From SIG607 sp036307305 (GTDB lineage: Bacteria; Bacillota; Clostridia; Oscillospirales; Acutalibacteraceae), in the NCBI GenBank assembly GCA_036307305.1, contig JAXJXV010000013.1, positions 1 to 40,446 on the forward strand: a stretch of 40,446 bases of DNA, written 5' to 3'. This document shows positions 9,001-16,061 of this stretch, piece by piece; the first letter of the stretch is position 1, and each line of letters starts with the position of its first letter. The notes under the pieces were generated by a model. The model saw nothing but the letters and a program-made list of their open reading frames with translations. It did not search any database and was not told where the DNA came from. The position numbers and the translations under genes were made by a program.

Positions 9001-9686
9001 TTAGCATAATCGACGAAAAGAAGAGCAAGATTATAAACATCAAGAATGACAAGACTGAAGAAAAGATTGCTATTCCTTACGGTGTTAATCCTCTTGTTGC
9101 GGACGGCGATTACGTGCTTCCCGGTCAGCTTCTTATTTCCGGTTCCAAGTATCCTCAGGATATCCTTGAGGCTCAGGGACCTGAGGCAGTACAGCATTAT
9201 ATAATTGCTGAAATTCAGAATGCATATCGTACACAGGGTGTTGATATCAATGATAAGCATATTGAGGTTATTATCCGTCAGATGATGAAGAAATATCTTA
9301 TCACTGAGTCCGGTTCTACTGACCTTCTCCAGAACGTTCGCTATGATGTTGAGGATGTTCGCGCTGCCAATAAAGCTATTGAAGCTCGTCTTGAGGCAGG
9401 GGAGGTTGGTCTTGCAACCGCTTCCTACAGACCCTTACTCCTCGGTATTACCAAGGCTTCTCTTGCTACTGAATCCTTCCTTTCAGCCGCTTCCTTCCAG
9501 GAAACTACCCGTGTTCTTACCGAAGCTGCTATTAAGGGCAAGGTTGACCCATTGTTCGGTCTTAAGGAAAACGTTATTATCGGTAAGCTCATTCCTGCAG
9601 GTACAGGTATGAAGAACAGTGAGATAATACCTTCTTCTGATGACGAGGATATTACAGAAGCAGAGGTTGTGTATGTTGCAGAATAA
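6090..9686 (+). CDS. rpoC: DNA-directed RNA polymerase subunit beta'
   Basis: Largest RNA polymerase subunit, 1198 residues, the usual Firmicute length without the large insertions of proteobacterial RpoC. The N-terminal zinc site is visible ([20 protein letters not shown]). The catalytic Mg-binding loop NADFDGD lies at residues 447-453. The second zinc site is formed by the Cys of DDCGTVEG and of [11 protein letters not shown]. The trigger-loop region includes [20 protein letters not shown]. The start has AGGGAGG 14 nt after the rpoB stop region. No terminator is evident after it; a new promoter begins 31 nt downstream. Confidence 0.99.
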   Translation: [1198 protein letters not shown]

Positions 9687-9717
9687 TCAAAATAATTAAA
9701 AATATTTTGATTTTCTA

Positions 9718-9746
9718 TTGACAAACCATTGTTTTGGTGTTACAAT
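9718..9746 (+). promoter_or_regulatory. str operon promoter (rpsL-rpsG-fusA)
   Basis: TTGACA (9718-9723), 17 bp, TACAAT (9741-9746). This is a strong promoter right behind rpoC, so the ribosomal genes are not dependent on the rpoBC transcript. Confidence 0.85.
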
Positions 9747-9792
9747 TTGATAGTATGCGAAACTGTGTTGTTTTGCATGGTGAATAGATATA

Positions 9793-9835
9793 ACGCAGGC
9801 AGGAATTTTCCTGTCTGCGTCATATACATTTTTTT
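9793..9835 (+). promoter_or_regulatory. Leader hairpin upstream of rpsL
   Basis: An 11-bp stem (9793-9803 with 9810-9820, one G-T pair) is followed 8 nt later by a run of seven T (9829-9835), directly before the rpsL ribosome binding site. It could be an attenuator or a protein-binding leader. The gap before the T run is long for a classical terminator. Confidence 0.4.
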
Positions 9836-9848
9836 GAGGAGGTGTGTT

Positions 9849-10268
9849 ATGCCTACTTTTAACCAGTTGGTTCGTAGTGGACGTGAAGATGTTGAGAAGA
9901 AAGCTAAGGCTCCTGCGCTTCTTAAGGGTTACAACTCTATGAAACGTAAGCTTACAGACAATGATTCTCCGCAGAAGAGAGGCGTCTGCACAGCCGTAAA
10001 GACTGCTACACCGAAAAAGCCAAACTCCGCGCTTCGTAAGATTGCCAGAGTTAGACTTAGCAACGGTATCGAAGTATCAGCTTATATTCCTGGTATTGGT
10101 CACAATCTTCAGGAGCATAGCGTTGTTTTGATTCGTGGCGGACGTGTAAAGGACCTCCCTGGTGTACGTTACCATATTATTCGTGGTACGCTCGATGCAC
10201 AGGGTGTTGCTAAAAGAATGCAGAGCCGTTCAAAATACGGTGCAAAGCGTCCTAAGGCAGGTAAGTAA
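9849..10268 (+). CDS. rpsL: 30S ribosomal protein S12
   Basis: S12 sits in the decoding centre of the 30S subunit. The ATG at 9849 is chosen because the protein then starts MPTFNQLVR, the family start, with GAGGAGG at 9836-9842; the open frame extends 40 codons further upstream into the leader. The product is 139 residues. The streptomycin-contact segment TPKKPNSALRK carries the wild-type lysines, and the second contact region GGRVKDLPGVRYH is intact. First gene of the str operon. Confidence 0.98.
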   Translation: MPTFNQLVRSGREDVEKKAKAPALLKGYNSMKRKLTDNDSPQKRGVCTAVKTATPKKPNSALRKIARVRLSNGIEVSAYIPGIGHNLQEHSVVLIRGGRVKDLPGVRYHIIRGTLDAQGVAKRMQSRSKYGAKRPKAGK

Positions 10269-10396
10269 ACAGACGAAATCTCTGCTGCATTGTACAAGCA
10301 GCGGTGTATATATATTATTATACGCCTTGCTTGGTGCGTACGGGAATTTGTCACTCGAGTACCTATGATATCATCATTATGAAGGAGGGAAGTAAA

Positions 10397-10867
10397 GTGC
10401 CAAGAAGAGGTATTATTGCTAAACGCGATGTATTGCCGGATCCGGTTTACAATTCTAAGGTTGTTACTCGTCTTATCAATAACGTTATGTTAGATGGTAA
10501 GAAGGGTGTAGCACAGAAAATTGTATATGGTGCTTTCGACATTATCAGTGAAAAAACCGGGAAAGAAGCTCTCGAAGTATTCGATGCTGCTATGGAAAAC
10601 ATTATGCCACAGCTCGAAGTTAAGGCCGTTAGAAAAGGCGGCGCTACCTACCAGGTTCCATTCGAGGTTCGTCCCGAAAGAAAGCAGACACTCGGTTTGC
10701 GTTGGTTGACCACTTACAGCCGCGCTCGTTCTGAGAGAACAATGAAAGAGCGTCTTGCTGCAGAAATCCTCGATGCTGTTAACGGTATCGGCGGAGCTGC
10801 TAAAAAGCGTGAGGATACTCACAAAATGGCAGAAGCCAACAGAGCATTTGCACATTACAGATGGTAG
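10397..10867 (+). CDS. rpsG: 30S ribosomal protein S7
   Basis: S7 nucleates assembly of the 30S head and often autoregulates the str operon. A GTG start at 10397 gives the family start MPRRGIIAKR and exactly 156 residues, with AGGAGG at 10383-10388; the open frame begins earlier, at 10304, within the leader. The body shows RPERKQTLGLRWL and the C-terminal MAEANRAFAHYRW. The 128-nt gap after rpsL contains imperfect inverted repeats (GCTGC..GCAGC near 10282-10300; TACGCC..GGTGCGTA near 10320-10340) where S7 feedback could act. That function is inferred from other bacteria. Confidence 0.97.
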   Translation: MPRRGIIAKRDVLPDPVYNSKVVTRLINNVMLDGKKGVAQKIVYGAFDIISEKTGKEALEVFDAAMENIMPQLEVKAVRKGGATYQVPFEVRPERKQTLGLRWLTTYSRARSERTMKERLAAEILDAVNGIGGAAKKREDTHKMAEANRAFAHYRW

Positions 10868-10903
10868 TTCTATACTGCTGATATTACTATGGAGGTTTAA
10901 GTT

Positions 10904-12985
10904 ATGCCAAGAAAGGTATCTCTTGAAATGACCAGAAATATTGGTATTATGGCACACATCGACGCAGGTAAAACCACCACCACAGAGCGTATTCTTTTCT
11001 ATACAGGTAAGAATCACAAAATGGGTGAAACCCATGATGGCGGCGCTACTATGGACTGGATGGAGCAGGAGCAGGAGAGAGGTATTACCATTACTTCTGC
11101 TGCTACTACTTGCTTCTGGAAAGACCATCGTATCAATATTATCGACACTCCCGGTCACGTTGACTTTACTGTTGAAGTTCAGCGTTCTTTGCGTGTACTT
11201 GACGGTTCTGTAACCGTTATGTGTGCAAAGGGTGGTGTTGAGCCTCAGTCTGAAACCGTTTGGAGACAGGCTGATGAATACAAAGTACCCAGAATGATTT
11301 ACGTTAATAAAATGGATATTATGGGTGCTGACTTCTACCATGTTCTTGACATGGTAAAGGACCGTTTACAGTGTAATGCGGTTCCCATTCAGTTGCCTAT
11401 CGGTTCTGAAGACACTTTCCGTGGTATTGTTGACCTTGTTAACAATGTTGCTGAAATTTACTATGACGATATGGGTAAAGATGTTCGCGAGGAGGAAATC
11501 CCCGAGGATATGAAGGAACTTGCTGAGAAGTATCGTACTGCTCTTATTGAGTCTGTTGTTGAAATGGACGACGAGCTTATGGAAAAATACTTCGAAGGCG
11601 AAGAGCCTACCGTTGAGCAGATGAAGAAAATTATTCGTCAGGCTACTATCGACAATAAGATGGTTCCTGTATGCTGCGGTACTTCTTATCGTAACAAGGG
11701 TGTTCAGCCCTTACTTGACGCTATTATAGACTATATGCCGGCACCTACCGACATTGAAGCTATTAAGGGCGTTAATCCTGATACTGAAGAGGATGAAGTA
11801 CGTCATTCTTCTGACAGCGAACCTTTTGCAGCTCTTGCTTTCAAGGTTGCTACCGACCCCTACGTTGGTAAGATTTGCTATTTCCGTGTTTATTCCGGTA
11901 CCGTTGATTCGGGTGCTACCGTTTACAACTCCGTAAAAGATAACAAGGAAAGAATGGGACGTATTCTTCAGATGCATGCTAACCACAGGGAAGACCTTGA
12001 AACCTGTTATGCAGGTGACATTGCTGCTGCAGTTGGTCTTAAGAATACCACTACAGGTGATACTCTTTGTGATGAAAAGCATCCTGTAATTCTTGAATCT
12101 ATGAATTTCCCTGAGCCTGTTATCCGTGTTGCAGTTGAACCTAAGACCAAAGCAGGACAGGAAAAAATGGGTATTGCTCTTGCAAAACTTGCGGAAGAAG
12201 ACCCAACCTTTAAGGCTTACACTGATGAAGAAACCGGTCAGACCATTATTGCCGGTATGGGTGAGTTACACCTTGAAATTATCGTAGACCGTCTCCTTAG
12301 AGAGTTTAAGGTTGAAGCTAATGTTGGTGCTCCTCAGGTTGCTTATAAAGAAACCATTCGTCAGAAAGTTGACCACGAAACCAAGTATAAGCGTCAGTCT
12401 GGTGGTTCAGGTCAGTACGGTCACGTTAAGATTATTCTTGAACCTAACGAGTCCGGTAAGGGCTATGAATTCATCAACTCTGTAACAGGTGGTGCTATTC
12501 CTAAGGAATACATTCCTGCCGTTGATACAGGTATTAAGGGCGCTCTTAATGCTGGTGTACTTGCTAGTTATCCTGTTGTTGACGTTAAGGTTACACTTTA
12601 TGATGGTTCTTACCACGAAGTTGACTCTTCTGAAATGGCATTTAAGATTGCCGGTTCTATGGCATTCAAAGAGGCTGCAAGAAAAGCTGACCCCGTGCTT
12701 CTCGAACCCATTATGAAGGTTGCTGTTAACGTTCCTGAAGAATACTTCGGTACTGTACAGGGTGACCTTATTGCTCGTCGTGGCGAAATCCTCGGTTTTG
12801 AGGATCGTGGCGGCATCAAGCAGATTAACGCTCACGTTCCGCTTGCTGATATGTTCGGCTATGCAACAGACCTTCGTTCCAAGACTCAGGGACGCGGTCA
12901 GTATGTAATGGAACCCGACGGTTATAAGCCCGTTCCTAAGAGCGTTGCTGAGAAGATTATATCTTCTCGTACAAAGAAAGACTAA
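10904..12985 (+). CDS. fusA: Translation elongation factor G
   Basis: Ribosomal translocase GTPase of 693 residues. The G1 motif is AHIDAGKTT, G2 lies around RGITITSAAT, G3 is DTPGHVD and G4 is NKMD. The later domains include GGSGQYGHV (domain IV start) and the C-terminal domain V. GGAGG lies 9 nt before the ATG. It is third in the operon after rpsG, with a 36-nt gap. No terminator follows; tuf has its own promoter. Nothing suggests a specialised FusA paralogue such as a ribosome-protection protein. Confidence 0.98.
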   Translation: MPRKVSLEMTRNIGIMAHIDAGKTTTTERILFYTGKNHKMGETHDGGATMDWMEQEQERGITITSAATTCFWKDHRINIIDTPGHVDFTVEVQRSLRVLDGSVTVMCAKGGVEPQSETVWRQADEYKVPRMIYVNKMDIMGADFYHVLDMVKDRLQCNAVPIQLPIGSEDTFRGIVDLVNNVAEIYYDDMGKDVREEEIPEDMKELAEKYRTALIESVVEMDDELMEKYFEGEEPTVEQMKKIIRQATIDNKMVPVCCGTSYRNKGVQPLLDAIIDYMPAPTDIEAIKGVNPDTEEDEVRHSSDSEPFAALAFKVATDPYVGKICYFRVYSGTVDSGATVYNSVKDNKERMGRILQMHANHREDLETCYAGDIAAAVGLKNTTTGDTLCDEKHPVILESMNFPEPVIRVAVEPKTKAGQEKMGIALAKLAEEDPTFKAYTDEETGQTIIAGMGELHLEIIVDRLLREFKVEANVGAPQVAYKETIRQKVDHETKYKRQSGGSGQYGHVKIILEPNESGKGYEFINSVTGGAIPKEYIPAVDTGIKGALNAGVLASYPVVDVKVTLYDGSYHEVDSSEMAFKIAGSMAFKEAARKADPVLLEPIMKVAVNVPEEYFGTVQGDLIARRGEILGFEDRGGIKQINAHVPLADMFGYATDLRSKTQGRGQYVMEPDGYKPVPKSVAEKIISSRTKKD

Positions 12986-13001
12986 TTTCTAAGAAAAAGT
13001 C

Positions 13002-13030
13002 TTGAAATTTGTTGATAAATTTGTTAAACT
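13002..13030 (+). promoter_or_regulatory. tuf promoter
   Basis: TTGAAA (13002-13007), 17 bp, TAAACT (13025-13030) lies between fusA and tuf. The -10 is imperfect. It would let tuf be expressed above the rest of the operon. Confidence 0.5.
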
Positions 13031-13074
13031 ATGATTAGCCTAGCTAACAATTAATTTTTAGGAGGAATTCAAAA

Positions 13075-14277
13075 ATGGCAAAAGCACATTTTGAACGTAC
13101 CAAACCCCACGTAAACATTGGTACAATCGGTCACGTTGACCATGGTAAGACTACTCTTACCGCAGCTATCACTAAGTACCTTTCTCTTAAGGGTCAGGCT
13201 TCTTTCGAGGATTATTCTAACATCGATAAAGCTCCCGAAGAGAGAGAGCGTGGTATTACAATTAATACCGCACACGTTGAGTACGAGACTGACTCTCGTC
13301 ACTATGCACACGTTGACTGTCCTGGACACGCTGACTATGTTAAGAACATGATTACCGGTGCTGCTCAGATGGACGGTGCTATCCTCGTTATCGCATCTAC
13401 TGATGGTCCTATGGCTCAGACCAAGGAGCATCTCCTTCTCGCTCGTCAGGTTGGCGTTCCTTACATCGTTGTATTTATGAACAAGACTGACCTCGTTGAC
13501 GACCCTGAGCTTCTTGAGCTCGTTGAGATGGAAATCCGTGAGACTCTTGATAAGTACGAGTTCCCCGGCGATGATACTCCTATCATCAAGGGTTCTGCTT
13601 TCAAAGCTCTCGATTCTGCTTCTAATGACCCTGCAGACCCCATCTATGCTCCTATTGCTGAGCTTATGGATGCTGTTGACTCCTACATTCCTACTCCTGA
13701 CCGTAAGGCTGATATGCCTTTCCTTATGCCTATCGAGGACGTTATGACCATTTCCGGTCGTGGTACCGTTGTTACCGGCCGTGTTGAGCGTGGTCAGCTC
13801 CATGCAGGTGATGAAGTTGAAATCATCGGTCTTACCGAAGAGAGAAAGAAGACCGTTGTAACTTCTATGGAAATGTTCCGTAAGACTCTTGACTACTGTG
13901 AGGCTGGTGATAACATCGGTGCTCTTCTTCGTGGTGTAGACCGTGAAGGCGTTGAGCGTGGTCAGGTTCTTTGTAAGACTGGTTCTATCAACCCCCATAC
14001 CAAGTTCCATGGTCAGGTTTATATCCTTACCAAAGAAGAGGGTGGACGTCATACTCCTTTCTTCAATAACTATCGTCCTCAGTTCTATCTCAGAACTACT
14101 GACGTTACTGGTGTAGTATCTCTTCCTGCTGGTACTGAGATGTGTATGCCTGGCGATAACGTAGAGATGGATGTTGAACTCATCACTCCTATCGCTATCG
14201 AAGAAGGTCTTCGTTTCGCTATCCGTGAGGGTGGCCGTACCGTTGGTTCAGGTGTTGTAACCGCTATCAACGAATAA
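13075..14277 (+). CDS. tuf: Translation elongation factor Tu
   Basis: EF-Tu brings aminoacyl-tRNA to the ribosome; 400 residues. The G1 motif is GHVDHGKTT, G2 is RGITINTAH, G3 is DCPGHADYVKNMITGAAQMD and G4 is NKTD. Domains 2 and 3 are complete (GRGTVVTGRVERG, then the C-terminal VGSGVVTAINE). AGGAGG lies 9 nt before the ATG. Codon use is the most biased in the window (many ATC, CTC and GTT), as expected of the most abundant protein. It is closed by its own terminator. Confidence 0.99.
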   Translation: MAKAHFERTKPHVNIGTIGHVDHGKTTLTAAITKYLSLKGQASFEDYSNIDKAPEERERGITINTAHVEYETDSRHYAHVDCPGHADYVKNMITGAAQMDGAILVIASTDGPMAQTKEHLLLARQVGVPYIVVFMNKTDLVDDPELLELVEMEIRETLDKYEFPGDDTPIIKGSAFKALDSASNDPADPIYAPIAELMDAVDSYIPTPDRKADMPFLMPIEDVMTISGRGTVVTGRVERGQLHAGDEVEIIGLTEERKKTVVTSMEMFRKTLDYCEAGDNIGALLRGVDREGVERGQVLCKTGSINPHTKFHGQVYILTKEEGGRHTPFFNNYRPQFYLRTTDVTGVVSLPAGTEMCMPGDNVEMDVELITPIAIEEGLRFAIREGGRTVGSGVVTAINE

Positions 14278-14298
14278 TTGACACTCAATTATTAACTA

Positions 14299-14335
14299 AA
14301 AGGCTCCGTCTTAAAAAACGGAGCTTTTTGTTTTG
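14299..14335 (+). terminator. Terminator after tuf
   Basis: GCTCCGT (14303-14309) pairs with ACGGAGC (14318-14324), followed by TTTTTGTTTT. Confidence 0.85.
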
Positions 14336-14354
14336 ATAAAATTCAAAATAATGC

Positions 14355-14383
14355 TTGACATTTTGCTTGTAAGCCGTTATAAT
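14355..14383 (+). promoter_or_regulatory. tRNA-Thr promoter
   Basis: A perfect consensus: TTGACA (14355-14360), 17 bp, TATAAT (14378-14383), 16 nt before the tRNA. Confidence 0.9.
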
Positions 14384-14399
14384 AATTAACGTTGTCAAT

Positions 14400-14475
14400 G
14401 CTGCTATGGCTCAGGTGGTAGAGCACATCCTTGGTAAGGATGAGGTCACCAGTTCAAATCTGGTTAGCAGCTCCA
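14400..14475 (+). tRNA. tRNA-Thr (GGT)
   Basis: A full cloverleaf can be folded. The acceptor GCTGCTA/TAGCAGC spans 14400-14406 and 14465-14471. The D arm is GCTC/GAGC, the anticodon stem CATCC/GGATG with loop TTGGTAA (anticodon GGT), and the T arm ACCAG-TTCAAAT-CTGGT. CCA is encoded at 14473-14475. The repeat-bounded accessory strip begins right at its 3' end. Confidence 0.95.
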
Positions 14476-14508
14476 AAAAACTCTCGTTCTTTGGAACGAG
14501 AGTTTTTT
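14476..14508 (+). terminator. tRNA-Thr terminator (duplicated further on)
   Basis: CTCTCGTTC (14481-14489) and GAACGAGAG (14494-14502) form the stem, with A-tract/T-tract extension to T 14508. A near-identical copy occurs at 15791-15825, after the SGNH gene. Confidence 0.85.
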
Positions 14509-14510
14509 AT

Positions 14511-14682
14511 CCAAGCCGACAGGCTTGGTATATCATCACGATGCAGTCGTGTATATCATCGCTGAAGGCGTATATCATCACGCGAAGCGTGTATTTCTGT
14601 CGGCTTGATGATATACAAAACTAAAGTTTTGATGATATGCAATTCCTGCGGAATTGATGATATACAATGCTTCGCATTGATT
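14511..14682. repeat. Palindromic array 1
   Basis: Small hairpins are separated by a fixed linker. The left half uses TATATCATCA and the right half its reverse complement TGATGATATA. Left hairpins: CCAAGCC/GGCTTGG (14511-14528), CACGA/TCGTG (14537-14551), CGC/GCG (14560-14570), CACGC/GCGTG (14579-14591). Right hairpins: CAAAACT/AGTTTTG (14616-14631), CAATTCC/GGAATTG (14640-14656), CAATGC/GCATTG (14665-14679). An 11-bp outer stem, CAAGCCGACAG (14512-14522) with CTGTCGGCTTG (14597-14607), encloses the left half and competes with the first local hairpin. The -35 of the next gene overlaps the last hairpin. Short open frames through it (WYII, DDIQ peptides) are not genes. Confidence 0.9.
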
Positions 14683-14705
14683 TTTCGTCGCTTTTATGCT
14701 ATACT
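14677..14705 (+). promoter_or_regulatory. Array-borne promoter for the SGNH gene
   Basis: TTGATT (14677-14682), 17 bp, TATACT (14700-14705). The -35 begins inside the last hairpin of array 1. The second array has the same arrangement. Confidence 0.65.
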
Positions 14706-14725
14706 AAACCCAAGGCGGTGATTTG

Positions 14726-15733
14726 ATGAATTTGAATTTGTCACAAATTAGAGATATAACTACAGGTGCGGTTCGAATTGAAGAAATTGATAACGGCATT
14801 CATTTCTATCGTTTTACACAACAACAAGAGGAACTCTATAAGAATCGTAGCGACGATTTCTATAAAAAGACATTTGCTACATCAGGGGTACAAATGCGTT
14901 TCCAAACCAACAGTCAAACACTGTTTTTGCGAACAGAAATCACAAGTGGAAGCAGCAGAACATATTTCGCATTTAATGTGTTTGTTAACGGTGTGAAGAT
15001 AGATGCTTTGGATAATTTTTCCGATATAGATATACCTAAAAACTATACAACTCTTAAATTGCCTCACGGAGAGTTTTCTAAGAAATTCAATTTAGGTGTA
15101 GGAGATAAAGAAGTTTGCATTTATTTTCCTTGGTCAGTTGGCGCTGTGGTGAAAGAGTTGACTCTCGACGATGATTCATTTATCAAATCGAGAAAGCCAA
15201 GTAAAAAGATGCTTTGTTTTGGAGATTCAATCACCCAGGGCTATGATGCCTTGCATCCTTGCAACAAATATATTTCAAAGCTTGCCGATATGCTTAATGC
15301 TGAGGAATATAATAAAGCGATTGGCGGTGAAATATTCTTTCCTGAGCTCGCAGCAACAAGAGAAGATTTTGAACCGGATTACATAACCGTAGCATACGGC
15401 ACAAATGATTGGAATTGTTGTACAGAGAAAGAATTTATACATAACTGTAAAGAATTTCTTTATAATTTAAATATTAATTATCCTAATTCTAAGATTTTTG
15501 TTATCACTCCTATATGGCGTAAGGAAATGAACGAAATCAGACAATTTGGTGAATTTAAAAACATTGAGAAAATCATTAAAAACCAAGTTGAGGAGTTTGA
15601 AAATATTTCAGTCGTTCAAGGTTTTGAATTTGTTCCGCAGAATGAAAATTTGTTTGCAGACTTGCACTTGCATCCAAACGATAATGGTTTTGAATATTAT
15701 TTTGAAAATCTTGCAAAACAATTAAAAATTTAA
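14726..15733 (+). CDS. SGNH/GDSL hydrolase with N-terminal beta domain
   Basis: Probable esterase, 335 residues. The ATG at 14726 is preferred over the TTG at 14723 because AAGGCGGTG lies at 14712-14720. The first 155 residues look like the beta-sandwich found in front of CE2-like acetyl esterases. The hydrolase domain follows: nucleophile block GDSITQG (166-172), Asn block YGTNDW (224-229) and a C-terminal His block ADLHLHPND (311-319). There is no signal peptide, so it probably acts inside the cell. The substrate is unknown; removal of acetyl groups from glycans is a reasonable guess. It sits alone between palindromic array 1 and a 51-nt direct repeat plus terminator, and is more AT-rich than the core genes, which suggests a transferred accessory gene. 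Confidence 0.85.
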   Translation: MNLNLSQIRDITTGAVRIEEIDNGIHFYRFTQQQEELYKNRSDDFYKKTFATSGVQMRFQTNSQTLFLRTEITSGSSRTYFAFNVFVNGVKIDALDNFSDIDIPKNYTTLKLPHGEFSKKFNLGVGDKEVCIYFPWSVGAVVKELTLDDDSFIKSRKPSKKMLCFGDSITQGYDALHPCNKYISKLADMLNAEEYNKAIGGEIFFPELAATREDFEPDYITVAYGTNDWNCCTEKEFIHNCKEFLYNLNINYPNSKIFVITPIWRKEMNEIRQFGEFKNIEKIIKNQVEEFENISVVQGFEFVPQNENLFADLHLHPNDNGFEYYFENLAKQLKI

Positions 15734-15743
15734 AGGAATTCGT

Positions 15744-15794
15744 CAGTTTTCAGGCACATTTTATTCGTGCCATTAAGTTCAAAACACCCAAAAA
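15744..15794. repeat. 51-nt direct repeat, copy A
   Basis: Begins 10 nt after the SGNH stop. It matches 48 of 51 positions in copy B (16455-16505), which begins 9 nt after the stop of the next gene. Core: CAGTTTTCAGGCAC ... ATTCGTG(C/T)CATTAAG. Confidence 0.9.
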
Positions 15795-15825
15795 ACACTC
15801 GTTCTCTTGAACGAGAGTTTTTTTA
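15791..15825 (+). terminator. Terminator after the SGNH gene
   Basis: CTCGTTC (15798-15804), loop TCTT, GAACGAG (15809-15815), then a T run. Closely related to the tRNA-Thr terminator at 14476-14508. Confidence 0.85.
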
Positions 15826-15826
15826 T

Positions 15827-16018
15827 CCATTGCGAAAGCAATGGTATATCATCAACGATAGCGTTGCTATCGTTGTATCTCATCAGTCCGTTAGGACTGT
15901 ATATCATCACGCTTTAGCGTGTATCAAAAACTTTCGCAATGATGATATACAACTTCTAACGAAGTTGATGATATGCAATTCCTACGGAATTGATGATATA
16001 CAATGCTTCGCATTGATT
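15827..16018. repeat. Palindromic array 2
   Basis: Same plan as array 1. Left hairpins: CCATTGC/GCAATGG (15827-15844), AACGATAGC/GCTATCGTT (15854-15874), AGTCC/GGACT (15885-15898), CACGC/GCGTG (15908-15921), with TATATCATCA-type linkers. Right hairpins: AACTTC/GAAGTT (15951-15966), CAATTCC/GGAATTG (15976-15992), CAATGC/GCATTG (16001-16015), with TGATGATATAC-type linkers. The outer 11-bp stem is CATTGCGAAAG (15828-15838) with CTTTCGCAATG (15931-15941), a different sequence from array 1 but again perfectly paired. Bases 15967-16019 match 14631-14683 of array 1 with one difference in 53. Confidence 0.9.
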
Positions 16019-16041
16019 TGTCTCCGCTTTTATGCTATAAT
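16013..16041 (+). promoter_or_regulatory. Array-borne promoter for the 127-residue unknown gene
   Basis: TTGATT (16013-16018), 17 bp, TATAAT (16036-16041). The -35 overlaps the last hairpin of array 2, as in array 1. The spacer keeps the shared block CGCTTTTATGC. Confidence 0.7.
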
Positions 16042-16061
16042 GTATTCAAGAGGTGAATTAT

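Noticed and set aside
10490..11341. Minus-strand open frame of 283 codons opposite rpsG and fusA
   Set aside because: Shadow frame crossing two certain genes; low-complexity Ser/Asn-rich translation.
12985..13030. Terminator between fusA and tuf (AAGACT/AGTCTT)
   Set aside because: The stem is short, AT-rich, widely spaced and lacks a T run.
13069..14052. Minus-strand open frame of 327 codons opposite tuf
   Set aside because: Shadow of the strongly biased tuf codons; no family resemblance and no ribosome binding site.
14406..14624. Open frame of 72 codons starting inside tRNA-Thr and crossing array 1
   Set aside because: It is made of tRNA, terminator and palindromic repeats; the peptide WYII comes from the linker. 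No ribosome binding site of its own is needed to explain the sequence.
14511..16018. CRISPR array
   Set aside because: The repeated units are hairpins with a 10-nt linker that inverts orientation midway; there are no constant long repeats with unique spacers of equal length and no cas genes.
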